A stretch of DNA of 64,000 nt from Pseudomonadota bacterium (GCA_030145845.1 JAIXHJ010000008.1:62001-126000), one strand, 5' to 3'; positions 44,823 through 53,840 are shown, counted from the stretch's first letter. The notes: a model not told the origin generated them from the sequence alone. A program made the numbers and translations.

Positions 44823-45833
44823 ATGCAACATAAAGAACAGCATCCTTATACTGAATGGGTCGATCTGGCCAGCCGTAAGCTGGGCGGTCAGGTACTGAGC
44901 TGCAGCGACGATTTTTTCGCAGAAATGGAAAACCTGATCAAACCGGAAGCACCGGTATTTATTGCTGATAAATACACCGACCGGGGTAAATGGATGGATG
45001 GCTGGGAAAGCCGCCGTAAGCGCGTGGTGGGTTATGACTGGGCTATCCTGAAACTGGGTAACCAGGGCCGGATCAAAGGTTTTAACATCAATACCACGCA
45101 CTTCGCGGGTAATGCCCCGAAGCAGGTTTCCATCGAAGCCTGTAACAGCCGTACGGCACCGGATGAAAACACCCAATGGACCACGATTATTCCACAGCAG
45201 GATGTTCAGCCGGACAGCAATAACTTTGTTGACTGTGCTTCCACTGGCGTGTGGACACATCTGCGCCTGAACAGTTTCCCGGATGGTGGTATTGCCCGCC
45301 TGCGGGTGTACGGTGAAGCCGTGATGGATCCCGACTGGTTCCTGCCGGGTGAGCCGGTGGATCTGGCGTTTGTGAAAAACGGCGCCCGTCCGGTCAGCTG
45401 CAGCGATATGTTCTTCAGCTCCATGACCAATCTGATTATGCCCGACCGTGGCGTGAATATGGGTGATGGCTGGGAAACCAAACGTCGTCGTGGTGGCCGT
45501 GAGTGTGACTGGATTATTGTCAAACTGGCCGGCAGCGGCAGCATTAAAAAGGCCGTGGTTGATACTGCCCATTTCAAAGGCAACTTCCCGGAAAGCTTTT
45601 CACTGCTGGGCATTAATATGCCGGAAGGTCAGCATCCGGATGAAAATGCTGACTGGCAGCCGGTGATCGGGCGTCAGAAACTGACCGCAGACGCTGAGCA
45701 CTTCTATAAAGACGAAGTCATCAGTGGTGAGCAGACCTTTACCCATATCAAGCTGAATATGTACCCGGATGGCGGTATCAGCCGTCTGCGCGTGTACGGT
45801 TTTCTGCACACTGATAAAACGTCGGCTTCTTAA
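44823..45833 (+). CDS. alc: Allantoicase
   Basis: A 336-residue enzyme that cleaves allantoate to ureidoglycolate and urea. It shows the family's internal duplication: MDGWESRRKRVVGYDWAILK with GFNINTTHFAGNAPKQVS in the first half, and MGDGWETKRRRGGRECDWII with DTAHFKGNFPESF in the second. The GRI/RLRVYG ends of each half (FPDGGIARLRVYGEA, YPDGGISRLRVYGF) are also duplicated. The start at 44823 is chosen because it lies just after the xdhC stop; an earlier in-frame ATG overlaps xdhC. It acts after allantoinase, which is absent here. Confidence 0.94.
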   Translation: MQHKEQHPYTEWVDLASRKLGGQVLSCSDDFFAEMENLIKPEAPVFIADKYTDRGKWMDGWESRRKRVVGYDWAILKLGNQGRIKGFNINTTHFAGNAPKQVSIEACNSRTAPDENTQWTTIIPQQDVQPDSNNFVDCASTGVWTHLRLNSFPDGGIARLRVYGEAVMDPDWFLPGEPVDLAFVKNGARPVSCSDMFFSSMTNLIMPDRGVNMGDGWETKRRRGGRECDWIIVKLAGSGSIKKAVVDTAHFKGNFPESFSLLGINMPEGQHPDENADWQPVIGRQKLTADAEHFYKDEVISGEQTFTHIKLNMYPDGGISRLRVYGFLHTDKTSAS

Positions 45834-45843
45834 AGGACAGGTT

Positions 45844-46356
45844 ATGACACTGGATGAACTGAATAATCTGCCGGCCGGCGATGCCAGAGACACCTTTATC
45901 AGCTGTTGCGCCGCCGAACGCTGGGCAGAGAAAATGGTTAACGGACGCCCTTATGCGTCCGTTGATGAGTTGCTGCAGAAAGCCGATGAATTCTGGTGGA
46001 CCATGGAAGAGCCTGATTTCCTGCAGGCCTTTACCGCGCATCCGAAAATCGGCGATGTCGATTCGCTGCGCGCTAAGTATGCCAATACCAAAGCCATTGC
46101 TGCGAACGAACAGAGTGGTGCCAACAGTGCGTCAGAGGACGTGTTGCAGGCTCTGTCTGCCGGTAATACGGCGTATGAAAATAAATTCGGTTTTATTTTT
46201 ATTGTCTTCGCCACCGGTAAAAGTGCGGCACAGATGCTGGAGCTGCTGAATCAGCGTCTGCCTAACAGCCGTGAGCAGGAAATCCGCAATGCGGCGGAAA
46301 ATCAGATGATGATTACCGGTCTGCGTATTAAAAAAATCCTTGGTCTGGCGCAGTAG
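45844..46356 (+). CDS. uraD: 2-oxo-4-hydroxy-4-carboxy-5-ureidoimidazoline decarboxylase
   Basis: A 170-residue OHCU decarboxylase that gives S-allantoin from OHCU. Visible are RPYASVDELLQKADEFWWTM, the catalytic-His motif FTAHPKIGDV, EQSGANSASEDVLQAL and FGFIFIVFATGKSAAQMLEL, ending PNSREQEIRNAAENQ. The ribosome site AAAGGACAGG precedes the ATG. It sits between allantoicase and hydroxyisourate hydrolase. The S-enantiomer specificity implied by this enzyme is a property of the family, not seen in the sequence. Confidence 0.93.
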   Translation: MTLDELNNLPAGDARDTFISCCAAERWAEKMVNGRPYASVDELLQKADEFWWTMEEPDFLQAFTAHPKIGDVDSLRAKYANTKAIAANEQSGANSASEDVLQALSAGNTAYENKFGFIFIVFATGKSAAQMLELLNQRLPNSREQEIRNAAENQMMITGLRIKKILGLAQ

Positions 46357-46368
46357 GGAGGAAACAGA

Positions 46369-46728
46369 ATGTCCAGAAGTGTGATTACCACCCATATTCT
46401 TGATACCCAGCGTGGCCGTCCGGCGGTGGATGTGGCCGTGCGCCTGTTTAAATCAGTATCGGCGGATGTTGCCGCGCCTGACTGGGAACTGATGGCCGAA
46501 GGCCGTACCAACGACGATGGCCGTATTATTGACTGGCTGGGCGACCGCGAGCGTGAAGCCGGCCTGTATAAACTGGAATTTGAAAGTGGCAGTTACTACG
46601 CCGCGCAGGGCATCAAAACCCTGTATCCGCAGGTGGATATCCTGTTTGAAATTGATGCGCCGGATGAGCACTACCATGTGCCGCTGCTGCTGTCTGCCAA
46701 CGGTTTTTCAACCTACCGGGGTTCCTGA
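46369..46728 (+). CDS. uraH: 5-Hydroxyisourate hydrolase
   Basis: A 119-residue transthyretin-like hydrolase converting 5-hydroxyisourate to OHCU. The diagnostic segments are THILDTQRGRPAVDVAVRL at the N-terminus, GRTNDDGRI mid-protein, and the C-terminal tetrapeptide YRGS that supplies the active-site end of the tetramer. Length is normal. GGAGGAAACAG provides a strong ribosome site. The gene order uraD-uraH-allA is continuous, with gaps of 12 and 1 bases, so it is one transcript. Confidence 0.96.
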   Translation: MSRSVITTHILDTQRGRPAVDVAVRLFKSVSADVAAPDWELMAEGRTNDDGRIIDWLGDREREAGLYKLEFESGSYYAAQGIKTLYPQVDILFEIDAPDEHYHVPLLLSANGFSTYRGS

Positions 46729-46729
46729 G

Positions 46730-47230
46730 ATGAAGGTAACCCTGACACCGGAGCCGTTAACCGCAGAAAGCTTTGCTCCTTTTGGTGAGCTGGTCTGTGT
46801 GCGCGGTGAGCCGGTTATGATCAATAACGGTACCACCGAGCGTTATCACAACCTCGGCCAGGTCACCGTTGGCAATGCTGAGCAGCAGGGGCAGGCAATT
46901 CTGAGTATTTTCCGTGCTCAGCCACGCAGCCTGCCGATGAAGATTGAGATGATGGAACGGCATCCGCTGGGCAGTCAGGCATTTCTGCCGGCTTCTGCTG
47001 AGCCTTATCTGATTCTGGTCTGCCTCGGTGACGATAAGCCGGACCCGGCGACATTCAGACTGTTTCTGGCCGCCGGAGAGGGCGTGAATTACAAAGCCAA
47101 CTGCTGGCATCACCCCTTGCTGGCTCTGAATAAAGTCAGCGATTTCTGGATTGTTGACCGCCTCGGGCCGGGCAATAACCTGGAAGAATCCTTCTTCCCG
47201 GATGACTGGCAGATTGAAATTCGGATATGA
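46730..47230 (+). CDS. allA: Ureidoglycolate lyase
   Basis: A 166-residue enzyme that splits ureidoglycolate to glyoxylate and urea, the last step in this route. Pattern: SFAPFGELVCVRGEPVMINN, RYHNLGQVTVGN, IFRAQPRSLPMKIEMMERHP, and FLAAGEGVNYKANCWHHPLL, the AllA family's cupin-like metal region. The start at 46730 is one base after the uraH stop. A longer open frame reaching upstream lies inside uraH and is an artefact. It overlaps guaD by four bases. It is the AllA type, rather than the amidohydrolase type that would release ammonia. Confidence 0.92.
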   Translation: MKVTLTPEPLTAESFAPFGELVCVRGEPVMINNGTTERYHNLGQVTVGNAEQQGQAILSIFRAQPRSLPMKIEMMERHPLGSQAFLPASAEPYLILVCLGDDKPDPATFRLFLAAGEGVNYKANCWHHPLLALNKVSDFWIVDRLGPGNNLEESFFPDDWQIEIRI

Positions 47231-48549
47231 GTAATAACATGACTTATCAGGGCTATCGGGGAGCGCTGCTGCACTACCTCGATGAACAGACACCGGAGTA
47301 TTTTGCCGATGGCCTGCTGGTGATCAATCAGCACACCGGTACGGTGGAACGCTGTGGTGATGCACAGACGGTACTGGCGGATTTCCCCGGTCTGGCCGTG
47401 CGTCAGTATGATAATGCGCTGCTGATGCCAGGGCTGATCGACACCCATATTCACTACCCACAGGTGGATGTGATCGCCTCTTACGGCGCTCAGCTGCTGG
47501 ACTGGCTGAATAATTATACTTTTCCGACTGAGCTGAATTTTTCCGATCCGGCGGTGGCTGAAGACGCGGCTGAGTTTTTCCTCGATGAGCTGCTGAAAAA
47601 CGGCACCACCACGGCACTGGTGTTCGGTACTGTACACAAAGGCTCGGTGGACGCTTTCTTCAGCGCCAGTGAAAAACGTAATACGCGTATGATCTGCGGC
47701 AAGGTGATGATGGACCGTAACGCACCGGAAGGACTGTGCGATACGGTGGCCAGTTCGGTGGCGGATACGCAGGCGCTGATTGACCGCTGGCACGGCAATG
47801 GCCGTCAGCTGTATGCCATTACGCCACGTTTTGCCATTACCTCAACCCCGGAACAACTGGCTGCTGCCGGCAGGCTGCTGGCGGATAATCCGGGGGTTTA
47901 TATGCAGACTCACCTGGCTGAAAACAAAGACGAAGTCGCCTTTGTCAGAGAGCTGTTCCCGGACAGTAAAAGTTATCTGGACGTTTATGACCAGTATGGC
48001 CTGCTGGGTGAACGCAGCGTGTTTGCGCACTGTATTTACCTGGAAGACGATGATTACCGCCGCATGAATGAAAGCGGCAGTAAGATTTCTTTCTGCCCGA
48101 CCTCCAACCTGTTTATCGGCAGTGGTCTGTTCAAGCTGGATGATCAGCCTTATCCGGTAGAGGTCAGTGTGGCCACGGATGTCGGCGGTGGCACCAGCTT
48201 CTCCATGCTGCAGACGCTGCATGAAGCGTATAAGGTCTGTCAGCTGCGTGGCAGCAACCTGCCGGCGCAGCGGGCGTTTTACATGATGACGCTGGGAAAT
48301 GCCAAAGCTCTGTCTCTGGACGATAAAATCGGTAACTTTGCCACCGGTAAGGAAGCGGACTTTGTCGTTTTCGACCTGCAGGGCACTGACCTGATGAAGC
48401 GCCGGCAGTCGATCTGCAAAACCCTGGATGAATCCCTGTTCAGCCTGATGATCCTCGGCGACGACCGCGCAGTGGCGGAAACTTATGTTGCCGGCCGTCA
48501 GGTCTGGAGCAAAGAAAAGAATACAACGAATCAAGCGGGAGACCTTTAA
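47227..48549 (+). CDS. guaD: Guanine deaminase
   Basis: A 440-residue amidohydrolase turning guanine to xanthine, the substrate of XdhAB. Features are the N-terminal metal motif MPGLIDTHIHYPQ, TTALVFGTVHKGS, the RFAITSTPEQLAAAG guanine-pocket segment, QTHLAENKDE (metal His) and FAHCIYLEDDDYRRM, plus SVATDVGGGTSFSMLQ with the catalytic Asp. It lacks the substrate-tail pattern of the upstream 8-oxoguanine deaminase, so the two are distinct. It overlaps allA by four bases and puuD by one (TAATG). Confidence 0.94.
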   Translation: MSNNMTYQGYRGALLHYLDEQTPEYFADGLLVINQHTGTVERCGDAQTVLADFPGLAVRQYDNALLMPGLIDTHIHYPQVDVIASYGAQLLDWLNNYTFPTELNFSDPAVAEDAAEFFLDELLKNGTTTALVFGTVHKGSVDAFFSASEKRNTRMICGKVMMDRNAPEGLCDTVASSVADTQALIDRWHGNGRQLYAITPRFAITSTPEQLAAAGRLLADNPGVYMQTHLAENKDEVAFVRELFPDSKSYLDVYDQYGLLGERSVFAHCIYLEDDDYRRMNESGSKISFCPTSNLFIGSGLFKLDDQPYPVEVSVATDVGGGTSFSMLQTLHEAYKVCQLRGSNLPAQRAFYMMTLGNAKALSLDDKIGNFATGKEADFVVFDLQGTDLMKRRQSICKTLDESLFSLMILGDDRAVAETYVAGRQVWSKEKNTTNQAGDL

Positions 48550-49724
48550 TGGAAGGTTATATTTTTGACTGGCTGAATATGTTTTTACGCTGGTTTCACG
48601 TGCTCGCCGGCATAGCCTGGATCGGTGCTTCCTTTTATTTCGTCTGGCTGGACCTGAGCCTGGAAAAACCATCCGCTGAAAATGAAGCCAAAGGTATTAA
48701 AGGCCAGCTGTCGGCCATTCATGGCGGCGGTTTTTATGAGGTGGTGAAATATAAACTCGGGCCGCAGGTGATGCCGGCCAATCTGCACTGGTTTAAATGG
48801 GAAGCTTACACCACCTGGCTGACCGGCTTTTCACTGCTGGCGGTTATGTATTACTGGGGCGCGAATCAGTATCTGATTGATCCGGCCAAGGTGGCATTCA
48901 GTCAGTGGGGAGCCATCGGTTCCAGCGTACTCTTTCTGGCCGTCGGTTTTGCCATTTATGAATTACTGATCAAGTCGCCACTGCGCAACAGCAACAAAGG
49001 TTTTGCGGCTGTGCTGTTTGTGGTGCTGGTATTTTCCGCCTGGCTGGCCGATCAGTTATTTTCTGACCGCGCCGCTTATATTCATGTCGGCGCCCTGATC
49101 GGCAGCATTATGGCCGGTAACGTATTCCTCGGTATTATGCCATCCCAGCGCGAGCTGGTGCGTGCGGTTAATGCCGGGGAAACACCGGAAGCCCGCTTTG
49201 CTGAACTGGCCAAGCTGCGCTCCACGCACAACAACTATCTGACCCTGCCGCTGGTCTTTATCATGATCAGTAACCACTACCCGATGACTTACGGTCATGA
49301 GCACGCGTGGCTGGTACTGGCAGCGATCGGGGTGATTACCGGCCTGATCCGTCACTTCCTGAATCTGAAAACCCAGGGTGCCGGGGTCAAACCGGCTTAT
49401 CTGATCGTGGCACTGCTGCTGACGCTGGCACTGGCGGCGTGGATGGCACCGAAACCGGTGGCAACCACCGGCAACGTAATCAATAGCGATCAGGCGCTGC
49501 ATATCACCCATTTACGCTGTGCTGAATGTCATGCGGCACAGCCGACCAGTGATATGTTCAAAACACCGCCGGCCGGTATTATTCTGGAAGACGAAGCGCA
49601 TCTGCTGCAGTACAAAGACCGTATGATCAGTGCACTGCAGACCAGTTATATGCCATTGGGCAACATCACCGCCATGACGGATGATGAGCGGGCGCAGCTG
49701 ATCGGCTGGTTGCAGGCGCAGTAA
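48549..49724 (+). CDS. puuD: Urate hydroxylase PuuD with C-terminal cytochrome c domain
   Basis: A 391-residue inner membrane urate oxidase that converts urate to 5-hydroxyisourate and passes electrons to the respiratory chain instead of O2. The N-terminal part has about eight hydrophobic helices (for example MFLRWFHVLAGIAWIGASFY and AYIHVGALIGSIMAGNVFLG). The C-terminal domain is a c-type cytochrome with CAECH at residues 324-328 and an axial Met near residue 370 (SYMPLGNITAM). This is the membrane-bound alternative to soluble uricase, suiting low-H2O2 purine use. It is the last gene of the operon, followed by a terminator. Confidence 0.94.
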   Translation: MEGYIFDWLNMFLRWFHVLAGIAWIGASFYFVWLDLSLEKPSAENEAKGIKGQLSAIHGGGFYEVVKYKLGPQVMPANLHWFKWEAYTTWLTGFSLLAVMYYWGANQYLIDPAKVAFSQWGAIGSSVLFLAVGFAIYELLIKSPLRNSNKGFAAVLFVVLVFSAWLADQLFSDRAAYIHVGALIGSIMAGNVFLGIMPSQRELVRAVNAGETPEARFAELAKLRSTHNNYLTLPLVFIMISNHYPMTYGHEHAWLVLAAIGVITGLIRHFLNLKTQGAGVKPAYLIVALLLTLALAAWMAPKPVATTGNVINSDQALHITHLRCAECHAAQPTSDMFKTPPAGIILEDEAHLLQYKDRMISALQTSYMPLGNITAMTDDERAQLIGWLQAQ

Positions 49725-49734
49725 TCCTTTCTCC

Positions 49735-49763
49735 GGGCAGAGCGGTTCCTGCTCTGCCCTTTT
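49735..49763 (+). terminator. Rho-independent terminator of the purine operon
   Basis: Stem GGGCAGAGC/GCTCTGCCC with loop GGTTCCT and a TTTT tail; it follows the puuD stop by ten bases. Confidence 0.88.
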
Positions 49764-49778
49764 CCTTATCTGTCTTTT

Positions 49779-50288
49779 TTACCGGCTAATCTGCTGGCTG
49801 CTGCTGGTGCAGTAGTGATTCAGGCTGGCTTCCTGTTTACCTGTGCTGTGGCGCAGCGATGACAGGCAGCTGGCGACACTCGGACGGGGCTCAACGGTCA
49901 TCCGGCCATCGGCAATATGAATTTCATAGGTATAACGGTAGGGCGCGAAACGGATCCAGCCGGTTAGCTGCAGCGGGGCGGAAACACAGCGGTAAATAGC
50001 AGACTCACCAGCGGCCAGACTGCGGTCTGATGGCGGGTTATAGAAACGCCACTGGTTCAGCCGGCCACGCTGTATATCCTCGCGGCACTGCTGCAGGGAA
50101 GTGACGTCGCGGTTACGGAAAAACAGGGTTTTACTGCTGCTGGTACCCTGAACTTTCAGGGTCGCAACCAGCCACACCGCGTCTCCGGGGGCTGCCTGTG
50201 TCTGTGCCGGTAACAGGAGCAGGGATGACAGCAGGGCTGTACTCAGCAGGGTTTTCCGGGCAGCAGCTAATGGCGCCATGCTCAGCAT
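49779..50288 (-). CDS. Secreted hypothetical protein
   Basis: An unrecognised protein of about 169 residues with a clear signal peptide (ALLSSLLLLPAQTQA), several cysteines (C at QQCREDIQR, YRCVS, SCLSSL, NHYCTSS) that may form disulfides, and a mixed alpha/beta mature part. The start at 50288 is preferred since GCGGAG lies seven bases upstream; a longer ATG start at 50303 is less well placed. It is leftward and immediately downstream of a periplasmic binding protein gene, from which it is separated by 132 bases. It may share that operon. No family assignment. Confidence 0.72.
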   Translation of the reverse strand: MLSMAPLAAARKTLLSTALLSSLLLLPAQTQAAPGDAVWLVATLKVQGTSSSKTLFFRNRDVTSLQQCREDIQRGRLNQWRFYNPPSDRSLAAGESAIYRCVSAPLQLTGWIRFAPYRYTYEIHIADGRMTVEPRPSVASCLSSLRHSTGKQEASLNHYCTSSSQQISR

Positions 50289-50420
50289 GATTTTTCTCCG
50301 CATTGAATTGGGTGTCTGCCATGATCCCTGGCCTGAATGCAGTCCTGCAGGCTCATGGTAAAAGACGACACGCTGCGGATGTGTAAGGAAGCGTCGGAAA
50401 GCGCGCTTTTTACAACGGCC

Positions 50421-51374
50421 TTACATAGGGCGGATGATATGCACCGGACTGCGCAGGTCACGCGCTGCGCTCTGGCCAGTGGCGGCCTGTTCCAGCAGCT
50501 GATACAGCTGCTGGCCCATGGCGTTGAAATCAATGCTGATCAGGGCGGTGGCCAGACCATCGTTCAGCAATTGCTGCTGTTCCGGCGTCATGATACCGGT
50601 CACGATCACCAGGCTGTGCCGGGCGAGTGTATGGCGGTAGGGTGTGAGCTGCCGGCGGAAGGCCTGCAGGTCTTTCAGTGGCCATGAGCCGACGGCAATC
50701 AGTACGGTATTGTGTGGGTCTTCCAGCGTGATCCGGATCTGCTGCAGTGCCCGTTCATGATCATCGCCGTTATACCAGGGGCAGCGCAGGTTTTCCCGCC
50801 AGCCGTTCACGCCCTGCAGGCTTTTATCTGCCGGCCAGCGCGGATCGCCGCTGAGCTGGCGGCGGACTCCCAGAATACGGTAGTTCAGATTGGTATCGTC
50901 GGCGGAGGTCATCAGGCAGAGAGTGCCCCCCTGCGGATGCTGCTGTTGAATAACCTGAGCCGCCAGACGGCCGATTTCTTCGTTATCCGGGCCGACATAG
51001 GCCTGGCTGAGATGGCGGTACTCCGGGGAAAAGGGCGAATCATAGGCAATCACAGGGACTGAGCTGCCGCGCAGCGCATCGGCAATGATATCGGAGCGTG
51101 TGACTGAGATACCCAGGGCGTCATAGCCGGCACTTTTCAGGGCATTGCGGATAGCCGTCTGCTGGTATCTCGGGTTTGATTCATAGTCGTCACCGAGCAG
51201 TTCACAGTGGTTGCCGGCACTGCGGGCGGCCTGCTCACAGCCCTGCTGGACAGCAATGAAATTGCGGTCGGAGGTACTTTTGGCGACCACGCCGAATGTC
51301 AGCCCCTGGGCAGAGCACAGACTGCTGGCCATCAGGGTCAGCGCTGTTGTGGCTGTCAGTAACAGGTGTTTCAT
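50421..51374 (-). CDS. Periplasmic sugar-binding-type protein, orphan
   Basis: A 317-residue periplasmic binding protein with a signal peptide (LLLTATTALTLMASSLCSAQ) and the type-1 periplasmic binding fold: TFGVVAKSTSDRNFIAVQQG, VPVIAYDSPFSPEYRH, YVGPDNEEIGRLAAQVI, and ATALISIDFNAMGQQLYQLL near the end. It resembles the ribose/TorT-like Peripla_BP_4 proteins. The ATG at 51374 has AAGGA at correct distance. No ABC ATPase or permease is next to it, so it may be a chemosensory or two-component ligand sensor (compare TorT) rather than a transporter part. The ligand is unknown. Confidence 0.82.
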   Translation of the reverse strand: MKHLLLTATTALTLMASSLCSAQGLTFGVVAKSTSDRNFIAVQQGCEQAARSAGNHCELLGDDYESNPRYQQTAIRNALKSAGYDALGISVTRSDIIADALRGSSVPVIAYDSPFSPEYRHLSQAYVGPDNEEIGRLAAQVIQQQHPQGGTLCLMTSADDTNLNYRILGVRRQLSGDPRWPADKSLQGVNGWRENLRCPWYNGDDHERALQQIRITLEDPHNTVLIAVGSWPLKDLQAFRRQLTPYRHTLARHSLVIVTGIMTPEQQQLLNDGLATALISIDFNAMGQQLYQLLEQAATGQSAARDLRSPVHIIRPM

Positions 51375-51465
51375 CGGCCGCATCCTTCGCCTGAGAGAAA
51401 CTCACTCAAGCATAGCAGAACCGCAGCGGTTGGTATGACCCGTGACTGACAGGGGAATGCGGCGC

Positions 51466-52107
51466 TTACTGGCGGGCCTGAATCAGGCGCGAAGAGTAAC
51501 TCTGCAGTCCGGGGCGGGTGTCGCCGGCTCTGCTGGCCTGATAGATAATTTCTGCCTGGCCGGTGTTATCCAGAAAAACGCTTATGCCGCCCTGCTGGGT
51601 GATAAAGCCGGTCATATCGATGTTCTGGTCGATAATCTGTTGCTCCAGCCAGTGGCTGCCATCGTAAATGCGGGCATAGAGAATACCGTTACCTACGCTG
51701 CCATTGCCGCTGTTCAGGTTATAGGCGATCCAGGCGATGACCGCCTGACCATCCCTGTTGATGGCTACCGCCGGCGAACGGATGGCGTTGTGGCGGTAAT
51801 TCTGCAGCAGATCGCTGGTTGCCAGAAGGGCGGCGGTAAAATGGCTGAAGCAGACGTTGCGGCCATTCAGCCACACCATAAGATCATCCACGGTGCCGTT
51901 ATTTTTTCTGTTGTTACAGTCTGTCGGCCGTGCCCCGGGCGCTTCCTTCAATGGCTCGGGCCGGCTCCAGTGGCGCTGATCATATTGCTCAGCGGTATCG
52001 CTCTTCCCCCTCGCGTTAAGCGCGGATGAGGAAGCGGTATCAGACTGGCTGGCCAGTATCAGTAACAGTAAAAGACCATACAGTGAAGAATACTTTCCGG
52101 CTGGCAT
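51466..52107 (-). CDS. Shortened paralogue of the neighbouring lipoproteins
   Basis: A 213-residue protein beginning with a signal-like segment (LYGLLLLLILASQS) but without a lipobox cysteine. Its C-terminal ~150 residues align with the ends of the two following lipoproteins: AVAINRDGQAVIAWIAYNLN, GNGILYARIYDGSHWLEQQI and GGISVFLDNTGQAEIIY match AVIVWVGYD..., LYSRFYDGSQW... and GGLGVYLDNSDDVTVAY. The central ~290 residues of those are absent. The start is supported by a leader (CCGGAGTGTTT then ATG) like those of the paralogues, and an upstream inverted repeat is conserved. It may be a working minimal form or a decayed copy. Confidence 0.78.
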   Translation of the reverse strand: MPAGKYSSLYGLLLLLILASQSDTASSSALNARGKSDTAEQYDQRHWSRPEPLKEAPGARPTDCNNRKNNGTVDDLMVWLNGRNVCFSHFTAALLATSDLLQNYRHNAIRSPAVAINRDGQAVIAWIAYNLNSGNGSVGNGILYARIYDGSHWLEQQIIDQNIDMTGFITQQGGISVFLDNTGQAEIIYQASRAGDTRPGLQSYSSRLIQARQ

Positions 52108-52167
52108 AAACACTCCGGGTTGTTCTGGTAGTGTGCGGATAATTGTCGCTGTTGCCGCACCGGTTTT

Positions 52168-52187
52168 CTTCACCCGTCCGGGTGAAG
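52168..52187. promoter_or_regulatory. Inverted repeat TTCACC-N6-GGTGAA (copy A)
   Basis: CTTCACCCG-TC-CGGGTGAAG, a nearly perfect 20-bp dyad located 61 bases before the shortened paralogue. The same half-sites, TTCACC and GGTGAA six bases apart, occur upstream of the other two paralogous genes. Candidate operator of an unknown regulator. Confidence 0.55.
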
Positions 52188-52205
52188 CCGCTGTTTTTTC
52201 GGAAA

Positions 52206-52233
52206 TAAAAAAAGCCGCTGACAATCAGCGGCT
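52206..52233 (-). terminator. Rho-independent terminator
   Basis: AGCCGCTGA-CAA-TCAGCGGCT with a T7 run on the minus strand, 47 bases after the stop of the long lipoprotein gene. A very similar stem recurs at 53912-53936. Confidence 0.85.
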
Positions 52234-52279
52234 GACAGGTAGAGCATGGAAATAAATTATAATTATGAGAGAGCGGGTA

Positions 52280-53791
52280 TCAGTCGATTACACGACGTGA
52301 AAAAAACAGCTGTGGTTCGTTGTTTGCCTGGCCGTCTTTATAAGCCGTGTAGGCAACGGTAACATCATCCGAGTTATCAAGATAAACGCCAAGACCGCCT
52401 TTTATGATCTGATAATTTTCTACGTTGATGCCACTGTCTATGGTCTGCACAGCCAGCCATTGGCTGCCATCATAAAAACGAGAGTATAAGGTGCCGGCGC
52501 TGACAGAGCTTCCTGCCGGAGCATCATCGTAACCTACCCAGACAATAACGGCTTTACCATTATCGTTGATGGTGCCTGTAGCTCCGGTAATGTAGCTGTG
52601 GCTGTTCGTATTTTGAGTGGCGCTGCCAAAAGAGCCGGCATCTGAAATACTGGTGAACAGCGAGTTATTTTTCTCCCAGATGCTCAGACCATAGTCAGCA
52701 CCGGAACTCAGGTAATTGCGGATGGGGGCAGAAGCTGAAAGGTTGGTATCCAGGTTGACCGAGGCAGCAAAACCGGCGCCGTTATTAAAACTGCTCTCCA
52801 GGGTATTGCCATCGATGTACAACACCAGAGCATGGTTGGCATCGTTGACCGCCATGGTTGCTGCGCCTGTACCTGTGGCACCCGACGAGCCAGGGAGAAC
52901 GCTCTGTGAACCCAGAACACCGTCTGTTAATGTCGACATATAGAGGCTTGAGCTGAAAGAGCTGGCGTCATCTGAGTCGAGTAACAGAATCTGACTGTCA
53001 CCATCATTCGCCGATCCCAGGGAGACAATCTCTTTAGCACCGACCGAGGTCGCCGGAGTTGTGTTAGTGGTAAGACAACTATCTGAACCGTCACATGACA
53101 GCAGTCGGCCAGTATTATTATCAGTGCGCCAGAAAGACAGGGAAACCCGGCCGTCGTCGGACAGATCCACAAGCAGATTATCTATGTTGTTGCAGCTATA
53201 GTCGGCGCCGGATTGTGTCAGGGAGCGGGGTCTGAAGTGGTAGTTGAGCCAGTTTGTTCCGTCGTAGCGGAAATAACGGATGTGGCATTCAGTATAGTGA
53301 GTCCAGGCGTTTCTGTTCATGTAGGTATCCGCCACCACAGCTTTACCATTGGCATTGGTGGCCAGCGTTGTATTGCTGACACCGCTGTAACTACCGAACT
53401 GGGTGCCGGAATCCCAGTTGCTGCCATCAAATTCGCGGGCCATCAATTGACCACCATTGCTGTATAAAAGTATTGGTTTATTTGCTGCCCCGCTGAGATG
53501 CAGATTGTTAACGGTTACAGAACCATCGGCCAGGGATTCCGGTGTTGACCAACTGGTCTGTGGCAGGTTGGCGCTACTGTCATCGCCTGTGCTGCTGTCA
53601 CCCGGGGAGTTGTCGCCTGAAGTGTTGTCGCCTGAGGTGTTGTCACCACTTTCATCGTTACCCGGGTTGTTATCACCAGCAGATGGCGTGCCCGGATTTT
53701 CACTGTCGCTACCTGATGATGAGCCACCACAGCCGGTTAATACCAGCGTCGAAGACGCCATCAGTGCCAGGAAAATCTTACTGAATTGCAT
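52280..53791 (-). CDS. Lipoprotein with beta-propeller-like repeats (paralogue 1)
   Basis: A 503-residue lipoprotein: MQFSKIFLALMASSTLVLTG then Cys21 (lipobox), a Ser/Gly/Asp-rich low-complexity linker (about residues 22-75, with repeated GDNTSGD units) and a long beta-rich domain. Repeated units such as REFDGSNW, FRYDGTNW and RFYDGSQW, each after hydrophobic strands like NGKAVVADTY or NGKAVIVWVG, suggest a BNR/Asp-box-like propeller. I know no established function. It is very similar to the next paralogue in gene start, linker and order of motifs. It should be anchored in the outer membrane and exposed to the periplasm or surface (inference). Confidence 0.82.
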   Translation of the reverse strand: MQFSKIFLALMASSTLVLTGCGGSSSGSDSENPGTPSAGDNNPGNDESGDNTSGDNTSGDNSPGDSSTGDDSSANLPQTSWSTPESLADGSVTVNNLHLSGAANKPILLYSNGGQLMAREFDGSNWDSGTQFGSYSGVSNTTLATNANGKAVVADTYMNRNAWTHYTECHIRYFRYDGTNWLNYHFRPRSLTQSGADYSCNNIDNLLVDLSDDGRVSLSFWRTDNNTGRLLSCDGSDSCLTTNTTPATSVGAKEIVSLGSANDGDSQILLLDSDDASSFSSSLYMSTLTDGVLGSQSVLPGSSGATGTGAATMAVNDANHALVLYIDGNTLESSFNNGAGFAASVNLDTNLSASAPIRNYLSSGADYGLSIWEKNNSLFTSISDAGSFGSATQNTNSHSYITGATGTINDNGKAVIVWVGYDDAPAGSSVSAGTLYSRFYDGSQWLAVQTIDSGINVENYQIIKGGLGVYLDNSDDVTVAYTAYKDGQANNEPQLFFSRRVID

Positions 53792-53840
53792 AAATGCTCC
53801 GTGCGTTTATCTGAGAATTATAAAACCGAAGCTATTTTCG

